Below are positions 1 through 9,135 of a DNA stretch of 64,000 nucleotides, piece after piece. The position numbers and the translations under genes are program-made. Below the pieces are notes generated by a model, which worked only from the letters and a program-made list of their open reading frames with translations, was not told the DNA's origin and searched no databases. The stretch comes from Pseudomonas marginalis (GTDB lineage Bacteria; Pseudomonadota; Gammaproteobacteria; Pseudomonadales; Pseudomonadaceae): assembly GCF_001645105.1 (NCBI RefSeq), contig NZ_LKEG01000060.1, positions 202,383-266,382 of the forward strand, in the 5' to 3' direction. Position 1 is the stretch's first letter. The number at the start of each line of letters is the position of its first letter.

Positions 1-658
1 GCCCAAGGGCGCCATCGTCGCCTTGCTCGGTGCCAATGGCGCCGGCAAGAGCACCACGCTCAAGGCCATCTCCGGGTTGGTGCGTGCCGAGCGGGCCGAG
101 GTCAGCCGGGGCACGATCGAATACGCCGGCGCCGACCTGGCCGGCATCGACCCCAGCCAGCGCGTGCGCCAGGGCATGGTCCACGTGCTGGAAGGCCGCC
201 ATGTGTTCGGCCAGTTGAGCGTGGAAGACAACCTGCGCAGCGGCGGCTTCGTGCGGCGCCTGAGCCGCAAAGACATGGCGCACGACCTGGAGCGCATCTA
301 CGCCTGGTTCCCACGGCTCAAGACCAAGCGCCACACCCGCGCCGGCCTCACCTCCGGCGGCGAGCAGCAGATGGTCGCCATCGGCCGGGCGTTGATGACC
401 CGCCCTACGTTGGTACTGCTCGACGAGCCGTCCATGGGGTTGGCGCCTATGATCGTGCAGGAGATCTTCGCGATCATCGCGCAGCTCAACCGTGAGCAGC
501 AGGTAAGCTTCCTGATCGCCGAGCAGAACATCAACGTCGCGCTGAACTATGCGTCCCACGGCTACGTATTGGATACTGGCCGCGTGGCCTTGAGTGGCAG
601 CGCCGCTGAACTGCTGGCGCGGGGCGACTTGCATGACATTTATCTGGGCAAACAGTAA
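1..658 (+). CDS. ABC transporter ATP-binding protein, LivF-like (5' partial)
   Basis: This is the ATPase subunit of a high-affinity ABC importer, most likely for branched-chain amino acids or a similar amide. The reading frame is open to the left edge, so the N-terminus is missing. Walker A (GANGAGKST) lies at the start, the signature is TSGGEQQMVAIGRAL (Thr where LivF usually has Leu), and Walker B is LVLLDEPSMGLAP. The 'IAEQNINVAL' segment and the C-terminal 'VLDTGRVALSG' are typical of LivF and UrtE. The other transporter genes should lie upstream, outside the window. The next gene starts 12 bp after the stop and is probably co-transcribed. Family is clear; substrate is inferred. Confidence 0.85.
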   Translation, partial: PKGAIVALLGANGAGKSTTLKAISGLVRAERAEVSRGTIEYAGADLAGIDPSQRVRQGMVHVLEGRHVFGQLSVEDNLRSGGFVRRLSRKDMAHDLERIYAWFPRLKTKRHTRAGLTSGGEQQMVAIGRALMTRPTLVLLDEPSMGLAPMIVQEIFAIIAQLNREQQVSFLIAEQNINVALNYASHGYVLDTGRVALSGSAAELLARGDLHDIYLGKQ

Positions 659-670
659 GGGCGACTCCGC

Positions 671-2065
671 ATGACTGAATCCATCTGCAACGCCGATGTA
701 CTGATCATCGGCGGCGGCCTGAGCGGCACGATGCTGGCCGTGCAACTGTTGCGCCTGCCTGGCCAGCGCCAGATCCTGGTGATCGAGCCGCGCGCGGAAC
801 TCGGCCGGGGCGAGGCCTACAGCGCCGTCGAGCTGGGCCACACCCTGAACGGCAATGCGGCGCGCATGAGTGTCGACCCGGACAATGCCGACGACCTCAC
901 CGAATGGCTGACCGACTTTATCGGCGCTGACGGCTGGCCTGAGTCGGATCAGCAGCACGTACCGATCAGCGAACTGTTCCCGCCACGCGGGATTTTCGGC
1001 TTGTACGCCCAGCAACGCTTGGCCGAGGCGAAGGCGCAGTCAGCGTCCAGCGTCGAGCATGTGCGCGGTGAAGTGGTCGACCTGCGCGTGGAGGAAGCCT
1101 CAACGCTGCTGACCCTCGACAACGGCCAGCAACTGCGCGGCGCGTTCGCGGTACTGGCCACCGGCATGTTCCCGGCGGCGCGTACGCCACAGACCGAGTC
1201 CAGCGGGTTGAACGCGGCGGCGGTGGACCCCTGGGATGTGAGCGCGATGACCGAGATTGACCCGCAAGCGACGGTGCTGATCATCGGTTCCGGGCTGACC
1301 ATGGTCGACGCCGTGGTTTCCCTCGAGCAGGCCGGGCATCGCGGGCCAATCGAAATTTTCTCGCGCCACGGCCTGCTGCCCCATGTGCGCCGGCAACCGC
1401 CGAGTTGGGTGGATTTTCTCGGCGAGGATCACCGCCTGCGCAGCCCCCGGCAATTGCTGCGTGAGGTGCGTCGGCAATGCGCTATTGCGCACGCGCAGGG
1501 CATCGATTGGCAGGCACCGCTGGACACCGTGCGTGCGCACATCGGCCGTCTTTGGAGCCAGGCCAGCGCGGGCGAGAAACGCCAGTTCGTGAGGCATGTG
1601 CGGCCGTGGTGGGAGAGCCATCACCACCGCTCGCCGCCGTTGAGCGCGCAGTTGGTGGCGCGCTTGCAAGAGGAAGGGCGGTTGCGGATCCGGGCGGCGT
1701 CGTTCAAAGGCCTGGAACCTGCGACGCAAGGGGTGACCATTCGCTTGCGTTATCGCGGCGAGCACGCGGTGACCCAGGTGTCGGGCGCAGCGCTGATCAA
1801 CTCCAGCGGCATCGAATACGATTGGCGCCGCGTGGCCCGGCCGCTCCCGCAGCAGTTGCTCAAGCGTGGGCTGATTCAGCCAGGGCCGCTGGCGTTGGGG
1901 ATTGCGGCGGATGCATCGGGGGCGGTGGTGGATGCGCAGGGGCAGGTCAGCCAGCGGTTGTTCGCCATGGGGCCGCCTTTGCGGGGGATGTGGTGGGAGA
2001 GTACGGCGGTAACGGATGTAGCGCTGCAAGCCAAGGCGCTGGCCTCAACGCTCACACAAATCTGA
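671..2065 (+). CDS. FAD/NAD(P)-binding oxidoreductase
   Basis: A 464-residue flavoprotein of the FAD/NAD(P)-binding type (HCN-synthase/YdhS-like Rossmann fold). An N-terminal dinucleotide-binding motif IIGGGLSGTM follows a short beta strand at residues 10-15, and a second one (VLIIGSGLTMVDA) lies near residue 205. The 'GRGEAYS...HTLNGNAARMSV' region is characteristic of this group. No membrane segment or signal peptide is seen, so it is probably cytoplasmic. It follows the ABC ATPase by 12 bp and may act on the imported substrate, but the substrate cannot be read from the sequence. Confidence 0.8.
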   Translation: MTESICNADVLIIGGGLSGTMLAVQLLRLPGQRQILVIEPRAELGRGEAYSAVELGHTLNGNAARMSVDPDNADDLTEWLTDFIGADGWPESDQQHVPISELFPPRGIFGLYAQQRLAEAKAQSASSVEHVRGEVVDLRVEEASTLLTLDNGQQLRGAFAVLATGMFPAARTPQTESSGLNAAAVDPWDVSAMTEIDPQATVLIIGSGLTMVDAVVSLEQAGHRGPIEIFSRHGLLPHVRRQPPSWVDFLGEDHRLRSPRQLLREVRRQCAIAHAQGIDWQAPLDTVRAHIGRLWSQASAGEKRQFVRHVRPWWESHHHRSPPLSAQLVARLQEEGRLRIRAASFKGLEPATQGVTIRLRYRGEHAVTQVSGAALINSSGIEYDWRRVARPLPQQLLKRGLIQPGPLALGIAADASGAVVDAQGQVSQRLFAMGPPLRGMWWESTAVTDVALQAKALASTLTQI

Positions 2066-2068
2066 AGG

Positions 2069-2092
2069 TGGGAGCTGGCTTGCCAGCTCCCA
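2069..2092. terminator. Perfect palindrome between convergent genes
   Basis: An 11-bp perfect inverted repeat (TGGGAGCTGGC / GCCAGCTCCCA) with a 2-bp centre sits 3 bp after one gene and 15 bp before the stop of the opposing gene. It has no strong T tract. Its GTGGGAGC...GCTCCC ends resemble the REP palindromes of fluorescent pseudomonads, so it may be a single REP acting as a bidirectional terminator. Confidence 0.6.
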
Positions 2093-2107
2093 GAGTTTGA
2101 ACCGTGT

Positions 2108-3352
2108 TCAGCTTCCGACTTTTACGAAACCCGGCCTAAGCCCAAACACCTCAACCCCCTGCGCCGTCGACTGCCCGGTCGTCACCTTCACCCGCTCCAC
2201 CGGCTTATCCATCGCCTCGCGGTACTCAACGGTCTTGTCCGCCTGGATCGCCTGGCTCGGAACCACAATCGCCTGCGCATTGTTGTAGGTCACGATGGTC
2301 AACCGCGCACTCATCCCCAGCCGCACCCGCTGCAACTGCTGCGGCGTGAGCTTGGGAATCGATAACGTCACCGGAAACTGCGCGCTGCCCTGGCTGTCAC
2401 TGGCAATCGCCAAGCCACTGACCACGCTCACCGAACCGGTCAGCCGCTCGCCATCAAACCCATCCCCCAGTACTTCAACCGCCTGGCCCTGGTGCAGTTG
2501 GTTGATATCCAGCTCCGACACCTTGGCGACGATTTTCAGCCGTTCGATATTCGCCAGTCCAAACAGCACCTGGCCTTGGCTGACCTTGCTGCCGGCCTGC
2601 ACCGGGGCCGTGTTGTTGCCGCCGCCTTGGGGTGAAGGATTGCCGGGCGGCGGCACCACGATGCCGGCGAACGGCGCCTTGACGTCCTTGCCTTCGAGCA
2701 ACGTGTGCAGGGCCTCGTATTTCACCGTGGCATTGGTCAGTTCCATATCGGCGATCTGGCGGTATTCGCCTTTGCCCTGGTCGATGGCCTGTTGCAGTTC
2801 GCTGCGCGCGGAAGCGAGGTCCAGTTGTTGCTGCTGGGTTTGTTGCTTGAGGTCGTCCAGCTCATTGCGCGGGATGATGCCGCGCTTGAACAGGTTTTCG
2901 CTTTCAGTGAGTTTGCGCTGGGTGTTGCCGGCGGTCATTTCGGCGGTGCGCAGGCTGCGGCGCGCGCGGCTGACGGTAGGGCCGTTGTTCCAGTCCTGCA
3001 TCTCTTGCACGGTGCGCCGGGCCTTGAGCTGCGTGGAGAGGGCTTCACGCAGCTGCACTTCCAGGGTCGCCGGGTCCATGCGCAACAGCACTTGGCCGGC
3101 CTCGACCCGCTGGCCTTGTTCCACCAGGTTGGCCTGTACGTTGCCGTCGAAGGGCGCGGTGAGGGTGATGGTGGTGTCGGGTTCGATCCTGCCCACCAGG
3201 CCGATCTGGTGCACCAGCGCGTCGGCTTTAACCTCCTGCCAGTGCTCGGCGGTGGTCGCCGGATCGGACGCAGGGCTGTGCAGGGCCAGGCCTGCGCCCG
3301 CCAGCAGCACGATCAATACAGCGCCCAGCAGGCGTTTCTGATTAGTAGTCAT
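2108..3352 (-). CDS. Periplasmic adaptor of ABC efflux system (MacA/PvdR-like)
   Basis: A 414-residue membrane-fusion protein linking the inner-membrane ABC transporter to the TolC channel. An N-terminal anchor (residues 7-24) precedes a split biotinyl-lipoyl domain ('APFDGNVQANLVEQGQRV' near 67 and 'VKAPFAGIVVPP' near 222), with an alpha-helical hairpin rich in Gln and Lys between them (about 100-210). Beta-barrel and membrane-proximal domains follow. It is the last gene of a four-gene operon and overlaps the TolC gene by 11 bp. The order resembles pvdR-pvdT-opmQ and macAB, but the cargo is unknown. Confidence 0.85.
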   Translation of the reverse strand: MTTNQKRLLGAVLIVLLAGAGLALHSPASDPATTAEHWQEVKADALVHQIGLVGRIEPDTTITLTAPFDGNVQANLVEQGQRVEAGQVLLRMDPATLEVQLREALSTQLKARRTVQEMQDWNNGPTVSRARRSLRTAEMTAGNTQRKLTESENLFKRGIIPRNELDDLKQQTQQQQLDLASARSELQQAIDQGKGEYRQIADMELTNATVKYEALHTLLEGKDVKAPFAGIVVPPPGNPSPQGGGNNTAPVQAGSKVSQGQVLFGLANIERLKIVAKVSELDINQLHQGQAVEVLGDGFDGERLTGSVSVVSGLAIASDSQGSAQFPVTLSIPKLTPQQLQRVRLGMSARLTIVTYNNAQAIVVPSQAIQADKTVEYREAMDKPVERVKVTTGQSTAQGVEVFGLRPGFVKVGS

Positions 3353-4820
3353 TGAGGGCGATTTCCCAACTTTCCAGCGTCATGCCCAGGGTCAAGTCGA
3401 GCTGGGTCTGGGCGTTCAAATAAGCGATCAGCGCATTGAGGCGCGCATTTTCGGCGTTGCGCAGGTCGGTCTCGAAACTCAGCACCTGGAAGTTGGTGGA
3501 GCGCCCGGCGCTGAGTTTCTCCCGCTCGATCTCGATCTTGCGCCGCGACAACTCCACCGCGCGCTGGGAAATTTCATACTGGCGCCAGCGCGTGCCGAGG
3601 TCGCGCACTACATCGTTGACGCTGCGTTCCAGCTCCTGGCGTGCATCGGTGATGCGGATCTCCTGGTCCTCCACATTCACCCGCGCGCGCACTTCGGCCT
3701 GGCGCGTGCTGATATCGCCGATGGGGATTTGCACCTGCACCCCAGCGTAGCTGTCCCAGGTGCGGTTGTTGGAGCGGCCTGTGTCGTTGTCGTAGGCGTC
3801 GCGTACCTGATTGGCGCCGGCCACCAGGTCCACCTGCCAACGCCCGGAGTCCTTGGCGATCACCAGGTTGAGGTCAGCCTGTTGGCTGCCGAGCAGGGCG
3901 GCGAGGTATTCCGGCTGCTGGGTCTGCGCCAGGTTGAACGCCTGGCGCTTGTCGATCTGCATGGGCCTGGCCTCCAGGGCTTCGGTGGCGCGAATCGGCG
4001 TGGACAGGTCGAGGGCCAGCAGGCGCAGCAGCGACAGGCGGTTGGTGTCCAGTTGGTTTTGCGCCTCTTCCACCCCCAGTTGCTGGGTGGCGATATCGGC
4101 TTCGGTCTGTACGATTTCGAACTCGGCCATGCGCCCGGCACTGATCAACGCCTTGTTCACTTCCAGCAAGGTACCGGACCGCTTGAGGGCGTCCTGGACG
4201 ATACTCAGTTGTTCCTGGGCGCGCAGCAGTTCGCGGTAGGTGGCGATGATCTGGCTGATGGTCTGCGCCACCGTGGCCTTGAGGTTCAGGCGGTTGGCCT
4301 GCTCCGACAGGCGCGACAGGCGCAGCGGCGCGGTGGTGGCGTCCCAGCCGGCGCCACGCAGCAGCGGTTGGATGATCGCCAGGTCCAGGCCGTCGCTGCG
4401 GTAGCGGCCGGCGCGGTCGGCGGTGTTCAGCTGCTGGGTCCAGGCCATGCTCAAGCGCGTACCGTACTCGCCGAGCAGGCTGGTGGCCGGCGCCACGTTG
4501 GCATTGCGCGCATTGTCGGCGGAGCCGCGGGTGCTGCGGTACGCGCTGTTGAGCGTGAGTTTGGGGTTGAACACGTCTTCGGCCACGCGCAGGTCGAATT
4601 TCTGGGCCACCCGTTGCAGGTACGCGCTGCGGATCGCCGGGTTGTTGCGCAGGCCCAGGTACACCGCATCGCCCAGGGTCAGGGTGGTGAGCTGGGCATT
4701 CAGCGAGACGCTGCGCTCATAGCCGCTGCGCGTCGTGCTCGGTGCCGACGGCTTGATCACCACGTCGGCCGCCACGCCCTGCAGGCTGAACAGGGCAAGC
4801 CACAGCAGCCACTTATTCAT
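3342..4820 (-). CDS. TolC-family outer-membrane efflux channel
   Basis: A 492-residue outer-membrane factor. The chosen ATG at 4820 gives a good signal peptide (MNKWLLWLALFSLQGVAA), whereas the frame extended upstream lies inside the permease gene. Two OEP repeats are visible, each with long coiled-coil helices (roughly 175-330 and 380-490), and 'LGDAVYLGLRNNPAIRSAYL' is the typical first-helix motif. The start overlaps the permease stop by 8 bp, so translation is probably coupled. It provides the exit duct for the exporter. Confidence 0.87.
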   Translation of the reverse strand: MNKWLLWLALFSLQGVAADVVIKPSAPSTTRSGYERSVSLNAQLTTLTLGDAVYLGLRNNPAIRSAYLQRVAQKFDLRVAEDVFNPKLTLNSAYRSTRGSADNARNANVAPATSLLGEYGTRLSMAWTQQLNTADRAGRYRSDGLDLAIIQPLLRGAGWDATTAPLRLSRLSEQANRLNLKATVAQTISQIIATYRELLRAQEQLSIVQDALKRSGTLLEVNKALISAGRMAEFEIVQTEADIATQQLGVEEAQNQLDTNRLSLLRLLALDLSTPIRATEALEARPMQIDKRQAFNLAQTQQPEYLAALLGSQQADLNLVIAKDSGRWQVDLVAGANQVRDAYDNDTGRSNNRTWDSYAGVQVQIPIGDISTRQAEVRARVNVEDQEIRITDARQELERSVNDVVRDLGTRWRQYEISQRAVELSRRKIEIEREKLSAGRSTNFQVLSFETDLRNAENARLNALIAYLNAQTQLDLTLGMTLESWEIALNDY

Positions 4821-6030
4821 CGCGCAGGGCCTCCACCGGCTGCAGCCGTGAGGCCGAGATCGCCGGGTAGAGGCCGAAGAACAACCCCACCAGCAGTGTA
4901 CTGCCCACGCCCAGCGGGAGGGCGGCGACGGCCAGGGCAAACGCCCAGCCTGACAGCCAGGCATACAGCCAGGCAGCGGTCATGCCCAGCACCGCACCAC
5001 ACAGGGCGCCGACGGCGGTGAGGGTTACGGCTTCAAGCAGGAACAGGTTACGGATATCCCGCTGGCGCGCGCCGAGGGCCATGCGAATGCCGATCTCACG
5101 ACGGCGCTCCGAGACGTTCATCAACATCACGTTCATCACCCCCACGCCGCCGCCGACCAGGGAGATCGCGCCGAGGGCCAGCAGCAGGTAGGCGAAGGTG
5201 CGGCTTTGCCGGGTCATGCCGTCGATCATTTGCTGGGGCACCTGGATGTCCACATCGTGGTCGGGCAGTTGTGGTTTCAAGGCTGCGGCGGCCTCTTGGG
5301 CAAGGCGTTCCATGTCTTGGCCGGGCGCGGCGCGGATGATCACGTTGCCGATCTGCGGCATGGCGTAGATACGGCGCATGCCTTCGGCAGGAATGAACAG
5401 CGACTCATTGGCCTGCACCGGCATCAGCATCGCGCGTGGCTGGCTGCGCAGGATGCCCACGATCAGGAACAGGTAGTCGTTGATGCGCACGCGGTCGCCC
5501 AGCTGCAGTGGGTCGCCCGGCGAACCCAGGGCCTCGGCCAACGGGTCACCGATCACGGCGTAGGTTTCGTTGGCATCGAAGCTCGACAGAAAACGTCCCT
5601 GTTGCACCACCAGGCGCATCGCGTCCTTGATGTCCGGCGTGCTGCCGACGAAGTTGGCGTTGACGGTCCGGCCGTGGAACACGATGGGCCCGCTGAACAA
5701 GGTGAGGGCGCCGATGTGGGTAATGCCCGGTACCGCTTGGCGCACGGCGTCCAGGTCGAGGCGAGCGGGCGTGGTGATAGTGCCGCCGTTCTTGGCCGGG
5801 AACTGGGCGACCAGGGTGTCGGTGCCCATGTCCTTGAAAATCATCGCGGCGTCCACCGCCGCGTTGTGCCCGATATTGATCAACGCCACCACCGATGAAC
5901 TGCCGATGACGATACCCAGCAGCGCCAGGATCGAGCGCTTGCCCAGGGTGCGCAGGCTGACGAACGCTTCATGCAGCAGTTGGCTGAGGCTCTGTTCGAC
6001 CCGCAGGCTGCTCTCTACCTGCGGGGTCAT
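4813..6030 (-). CDS. ABC transporter permease, MacB/FtsX type
   Basis: A 405-residue inner-membrane permease with the MacB layout: one N-terminal membrane helix (about 35-55), a large periplasmic domain (about 60-275), then three C-terminal helices in an FtsX domain ('VGGGVGVMNVMLMNVSERRREIGIRMALGA'-like segment, where the coupling helix contacts the ATPase). Unlike MacB and PvdT it has no fused nucleotide-binding domain; that is encoded separately just upstream with a 4-bp overlap. It should act as a mechanotransmitter driving export from the periplasm through TolC. Confidence 0.87.
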   Translation of the reverse strand: MTPQVESSLRVEQSLSQLLHEAFVSLRTLGKRSILALLGIVIGSSSVVALINIGHNAAVDAAMIFKDMGTDTLVAQFPAKNGGTITTPARLDLDAVRQAVPGITHIGALTLFSGPIVFHGRTVNANFVGSTPDIKDAMRLVVQQGRFLSSFDANETYAVIGDPLAEALGSPGDPLQLGDRVRINDYLFLIVGILRSQPRAMLMPVQANESLFIPAEGMRRIYAMPQIGNVIIRAAPGQDMERLAQEAAAALKPQLPDHDVDIQVPQQMIDGMTRQSRTFAYLLLALGAISLVGGGVGVMNVMLMNVSERRREIGIRMALGARQRDIRNLFLLEAVTLTAVGALCGAVLGMTAAWLYAWLSGWAFALAVAALPLGVGSTLLVGLFFGLYPAISASRLQPVEALRDE

Positions 6031-6731
6031 AGGCGCCCAACCTCTTGTACCACGCCATTGCGTACCAGGATCTTACGTTCCAGGCGCTCGGCAATATGCG
6101 GGTCGTGGGTGACGATGATCAGGGTGACCTGTTGCTCGCGGTTCAGAGCCAGCAGCAGGTCCATGATGTCCTGGGCCGTGGTGCTGTCGAGGTTGCCGGT
6201 GGGTTCATCGGCCAATATGACCGAGGGCTTGCCCACCAGTGCGCGCGCAATGGCGACACGTTGGCGTTGGCCGCCGGAGAGGTCGGCGGGGCGATGGTGG
6301 GCGCGGTCGGCCAGGCCGACCTGTTCGAGCATGCGCAGGGCCTGCTCCACCGATTCCTGGCGCGACACGCCGCGATAGCTCAAGGGCAGGGCGACGTTAT
6401 CCAGGGCACTGAGGCGTGGCAGCAGGTTGAAGCTCTGGAACACGAAGCCGATCTGCTGGTTGCGGATGGCCGCCAACTGATCAGGGGTGGCGTTGAAAAT
6501 GTCATGGCCGGCAAAGTGGTACTGGCCGCCGTTGGGCAGGTCCAGCAGGCCCAGGATATTGAGCAGGGTACTTTTGCCGGAACCCGAGGCGCCGAGGATG
6601 CCGCAGCTGTCGCCACGGGCGATGCAAAGGCATACATCATTGAGAATGGACAGGTGTTGCCCGGCCAGCTGATAGTGCTTGCCGATGCCTTGCAGGGAGA
6701 TCAAGCCTGGGTGCGCGGGGGTATCTATCAT
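6027..6731 (-). CDS. ABC transporter ATP-binding protein, LolD/MacB type
   Basis: The 234-residue ATPase partner of the FtsX-like permease. Walker A is GASGSGKST, the signature is LSGGQRQRVAIARAL, Walker B is VILADEPTGNLD, and the H-loop follows in 'IVTHDPHIAERL'. It is the first gene of the four-gene exporter operon and its stop overlaps the permease start (ATGA). The start ATG at 6731 opens toward the AT-rich region shared with the divergent TetR gene, which presumably controls it. Confidence 0.88.
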   Translation of the reverse strand: MIDTPAHPGLISLQGIGKHYQLAGQHLSILNDVCLCIARGDSCGILGASGSGKSTLLNILGLLDLPNGGQYHFAGHDIFNATPDQLAAIRNQQIGFVFQSFNLLPRLSALDNVALPLSYRGVSRQESVEQALRMLEQVGLADRAHHRPADLSGGQRQRVAIARALVGKPSVILADEPTGNLDSTTAQDIMDLLLALNREQQVTLIIVTHDPHIAERLERKILVRNGVVQEVGRL

Positions 6732-7092
6732 GAATACGCCTTCAGTCTCGACGCTGCCGTCCTCTTCCCCTGGTAAAGCCTTGTAACAAGTTAGGGGGTC
6801 GCCTCGGCGCGCGCCATGGACCTTTTTTGCTTCTTGTTTTTAAAATATTGTTTGAATACTAACCGCGTTCCAGCTGCTTCGCCAGCCATCGATGTAGAGC
6901 CGTTTCAGCTTGGGAAAAGGCTTACTTCAGGGGGCCGGAAGGCGAATCAAAACACGCTTGCCTCGCTCCGGGGAACCCGTCGGCCAAGGCTTTCGATCAT
7001 ATGGCGCAGTGTCACTACTTGCTTTCGAGCGACGGCACCGGTATAAAAAATCAAATTATTTTTTAAAACAATATTTCCCACGTGGAACTTCT
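6732..7092. promoter_or_regulatory. Divergent control region, exporter operon / tetR, with 11-bp inverted boxes
   Basis: This 361-bp gap is markedly AT-rich at both ends (about 6826-6862 and 7043-7078) compared with the surrounding DNA. AAATATTGTTT at 6843-6853 recurs as its exact reverse complement AAACAATATTT at 7066-7076. The first lies 112 bp before the ATPase start, the second 17 bp before the TetR start. They are candidate operators for the TetR protein acting on both promoters. No gene is visible in the gap. Confidence 0.5.
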
Positions 7093-7851
7093 ATGGTCGC
7101 GAAGAAAGTCAGCGCTCCAAACATCACCAAGACTCGACTGCTGGATGCGACAGAGGCTCTCTTCATCAAATACGGCTATGACGCGGTTTTGTTGCGGCAG
7201 ATTACCGAGCGTGCCCAGGTCAACCTGGCGGCGGTGAACTACCACTTCGGGGACAAGGATTCCCTGATGCAAACCCTGCTGAAGCAGCGTCTGGAGCCGC
7301 TCAACGAGCAGCGCCTGGAACTGTTGGCCCGCTGTGAAGCCGAATCCGACGGGCCGCTGGATTGCGACACGTTGCTCGGCGTACTGTTCGCCCCGGCCAT
7401 GGGCCTGGAGCGCAGCGACCCGGCCAGCGCCAGTGGGGAAGGGCGTTCGTTCATCCGTTTCCTGGGGCGGGTGTACAGCGATACGTCGCCGTTTATCCAG
7501 GAATACCTCAAGGTGCATTACCAGCCGGTGTTCCAGCGTTTCTTCGAAGCCTTCGCCCTGGCGTTGCCGGACCTGCCGCGTAATGAATTGGGGGTGCGTT
7601 TGCAGTTTGCCCTGAAGGCCATTTCTGGCGTGATGGCTGGCACCGAGCTGCGCTTGTTGATGAACTCCATGAGCCTGGGCCGTCCGGCGACGGATGCCGA
7701 GGTGATGGCCAAGTTGATCACCCTGGTGTCGGCGGCGATTCGCGTCCCGCAGCAGAGCCCGGAAGCGGAACATGCGTTGGCCAAGGTGCTGGACACTCAG
7801 CGCGCCATCCGTGAACACGCCGCAGCGCCTGTCGCCAAGGCTTCTCGCTGA
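7093..7851 (+). CDS. TetR/AcrR-family transcriptional regulator
   Basis: A 252-residue repressor. The helix-turn-helix lies near residues 33-55 ('LLRQITERAQVNLAAVNYHFGDKDSL'-like), resembling PsrA-type TetR proteins. The large C-terminal domain (about 85-235) would bind the ligand. I chose ATG 7093 because the frame upstream has no TetR-like residues and the usual N-terminal 'TKTRLLDATEALF' helix begins shortly after it. It is divergent from the four-gene ABC exporter, the usual arrangement for a local repressor of an efflux operon. Confidence 0.85.
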   Translation: MVAKKVSAPNITKTRLLDATEALFIKYGYDAVLLRQITERAQVNLAAVNYHFGDKDSLMQTLLKQRLEPLNEQRLELLARCEAESDGPLDCDTLLGVLFAPAMGLERSDPASASGEGRSFIRFLGRVYSDTSPFIQEYLKVHYQPVFQRFFEAFALALPDLPRNELGVRLQFALKAISGVMAGTELRLLMNSMSLGRPATDAEVMAKLITLVSAAIRVPQQSPEAEHALAKVLDTQRAIREHAAAPVAKASR

Positions 7852-7863
7852 GCGGTTTTTCAG

Positions 7864-7894
7864 GCAAAAAAAAGCCCGCTGGGGCGGCGGGCTT
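7864..7894 (-). terminator. Rho-independent terminator of the FUSC gene
   Basis: AAGCCCGC (7872-7879) pairs with GCGGGCTT (7887-7894). Read on the minus strand, the hairpin is followed by a run of T residues, so it ends minus-strand transcription from the FUSC gene. It lies only a few bases after the TetR stop but lacks a plus-strand T tract. Confidence 0.75.
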
Positions 7895-8032
7895 GATGTA
7901 CAACGTTTGTAACGGATGAGGCTTCACCCTACGTTCCGCGATGTGAATAAAACGTGAAAACTTTGTAAGGCAAAGTGTGAAAACCTTGAAATCCGTAAAT
8001 CTTTGGGAATTTTCCTATTTCGGCGAGCGGAT

Positions 8033-9094
8033 TCAGATTTTCCAGCGACCCGCACTCTTGGCCAGCCGCTGGCGCATCGCATCCACATTCTGCGCCAGCT
8101 GCAACGTCAGCAGCCGATAGCCATCCAACGCGCTATACACCGGCACGTCCAGCGCAGGCTCAGCACCGCTGGCGTGACTCGGCCGCTCCAATCGCTCCGT
8201 TACCCCCGACTTCAAGGCGCGCGCCATCCCCACCAATTGCACTCGAATCTGCCGGTGCTCGGCCTTCAACATCACCTGCATCCGTGCCATCGCCTGTTCA
8301 TCCCGCGGATCCGGGCGCGTATTGCCGAGAATCTCCAGGGTGCTGATGCACATGCGCAGATGACGTTGGATCGTGTCCAGTTCGGTCATCGATATCCGCA
8401 CTTCCTTGGACACCGACGGCATCAACGAACGCAACTGCAACATCGCCGCATTCAGCCGGTTAAGCAGCTTCAGGTGTTGATCGTCGGTGACTGACTCGCC
8501 ATTAATGATCCGGCTGTAAATCTCGGCGCAATCGCGCAGCGCGCTGGCCAGGTTGTAGCGCCAGGAATACACGGCGTACAGCGGCAGGGCGAAGGAGAAC
8601 GCCAGGGCCAGGACGATGCCGATCAGGATATCGACCGTGCGCCACAGGCCGTCCGAGATCGGGTTGTCTCCATGGCCCGCGACGATAAACACGGTGATTG
8701 CCGACAGCAGCGCTATATAGCCGCCCTTGCCGATGGCGTGATACGAAAAGAACCCGCACACCGCCGACATCAACAGGTAGGTCAAAAACGGCTGGCCGAA
8801 ATAAGCCTGTTGCACCACCAGCACCAAACCGACGCTGGCGCCGATCAAGGTGCCGTAGGCGCGCTCCACGGCTTTCTTGCCGATATTGCCGTGGTGCTGC
8901 AAGCCGCCGATCACGATCAGCATGGTCACCGAGGCCCACTCACCGTGGGGCAGGTTGATGCCGGTGGTCAGCAGGATGGTGGCCAGCAAGCCGATGGACA
9001 CGCGCACGGCGTGGATCAGCTTGGCATGGCGATAACGGCGGTACGGGTCGAGCAAGGGGCGCAGCAGGCGCCGGGCGAAGAAGGGCAGGTTCAT
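8033..9094 (-). CDS. FUSC-family inner-membrane protein
   Basis: A 353-residue protein with about six hydrophobic helices in the first half (roughly 28-45, 52-66, 78-93, 104-119, 124-140, 152-175) and a mostly helical soluble C-terminal half. This is half of a classical aromatic-acid exporter of the FusC/AaeB type, which normally has two such units. 'HGEWASVTMLIVIGG' and 'ERAYGTLIGASVGLVL' are FUSC-like segments. It lies 41 bp after the aldehyde dehydrogenase gene on the same strand and may be co-transcribed. The substrate is unknown. Confidence 0.75.
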   Translation of the reverse strand: MNLPFFARRLLRPLLDPYRRYRHAKLIHAVRVSIGLLATILLTTGINLPHGEWASVTMLIVIGGLQHHGNIGKKAVERAYGTLIGASVGLVLVVQQAYFGQPFLTYLLMSAVCGFFSYHAIGKGGYIALLSAITVFIVAGHGDNPISDGLWRTVDILIGIVLALAFSFALPLYAVYSWRYNLASALRDCAEIYSRIINGESVTDDQHLKLLNRLNAAMLQLRSLMPSVSKEVRISMTELDTIQRHLRMCISTLEILGNTRPDPRDEQAMARMQVMLKAEHRQIRVQLVGMARALKSGVTERLERPSHASGAEPALDVPVYSALDGYRLLTLQLAQNVDAMRQRLAKSAGRWKI

Positions 9095-9135
9095 CGGTCT
9101 TAAAGTGGCCTCAAAATTCAGGGTGTGTGTTGTTT

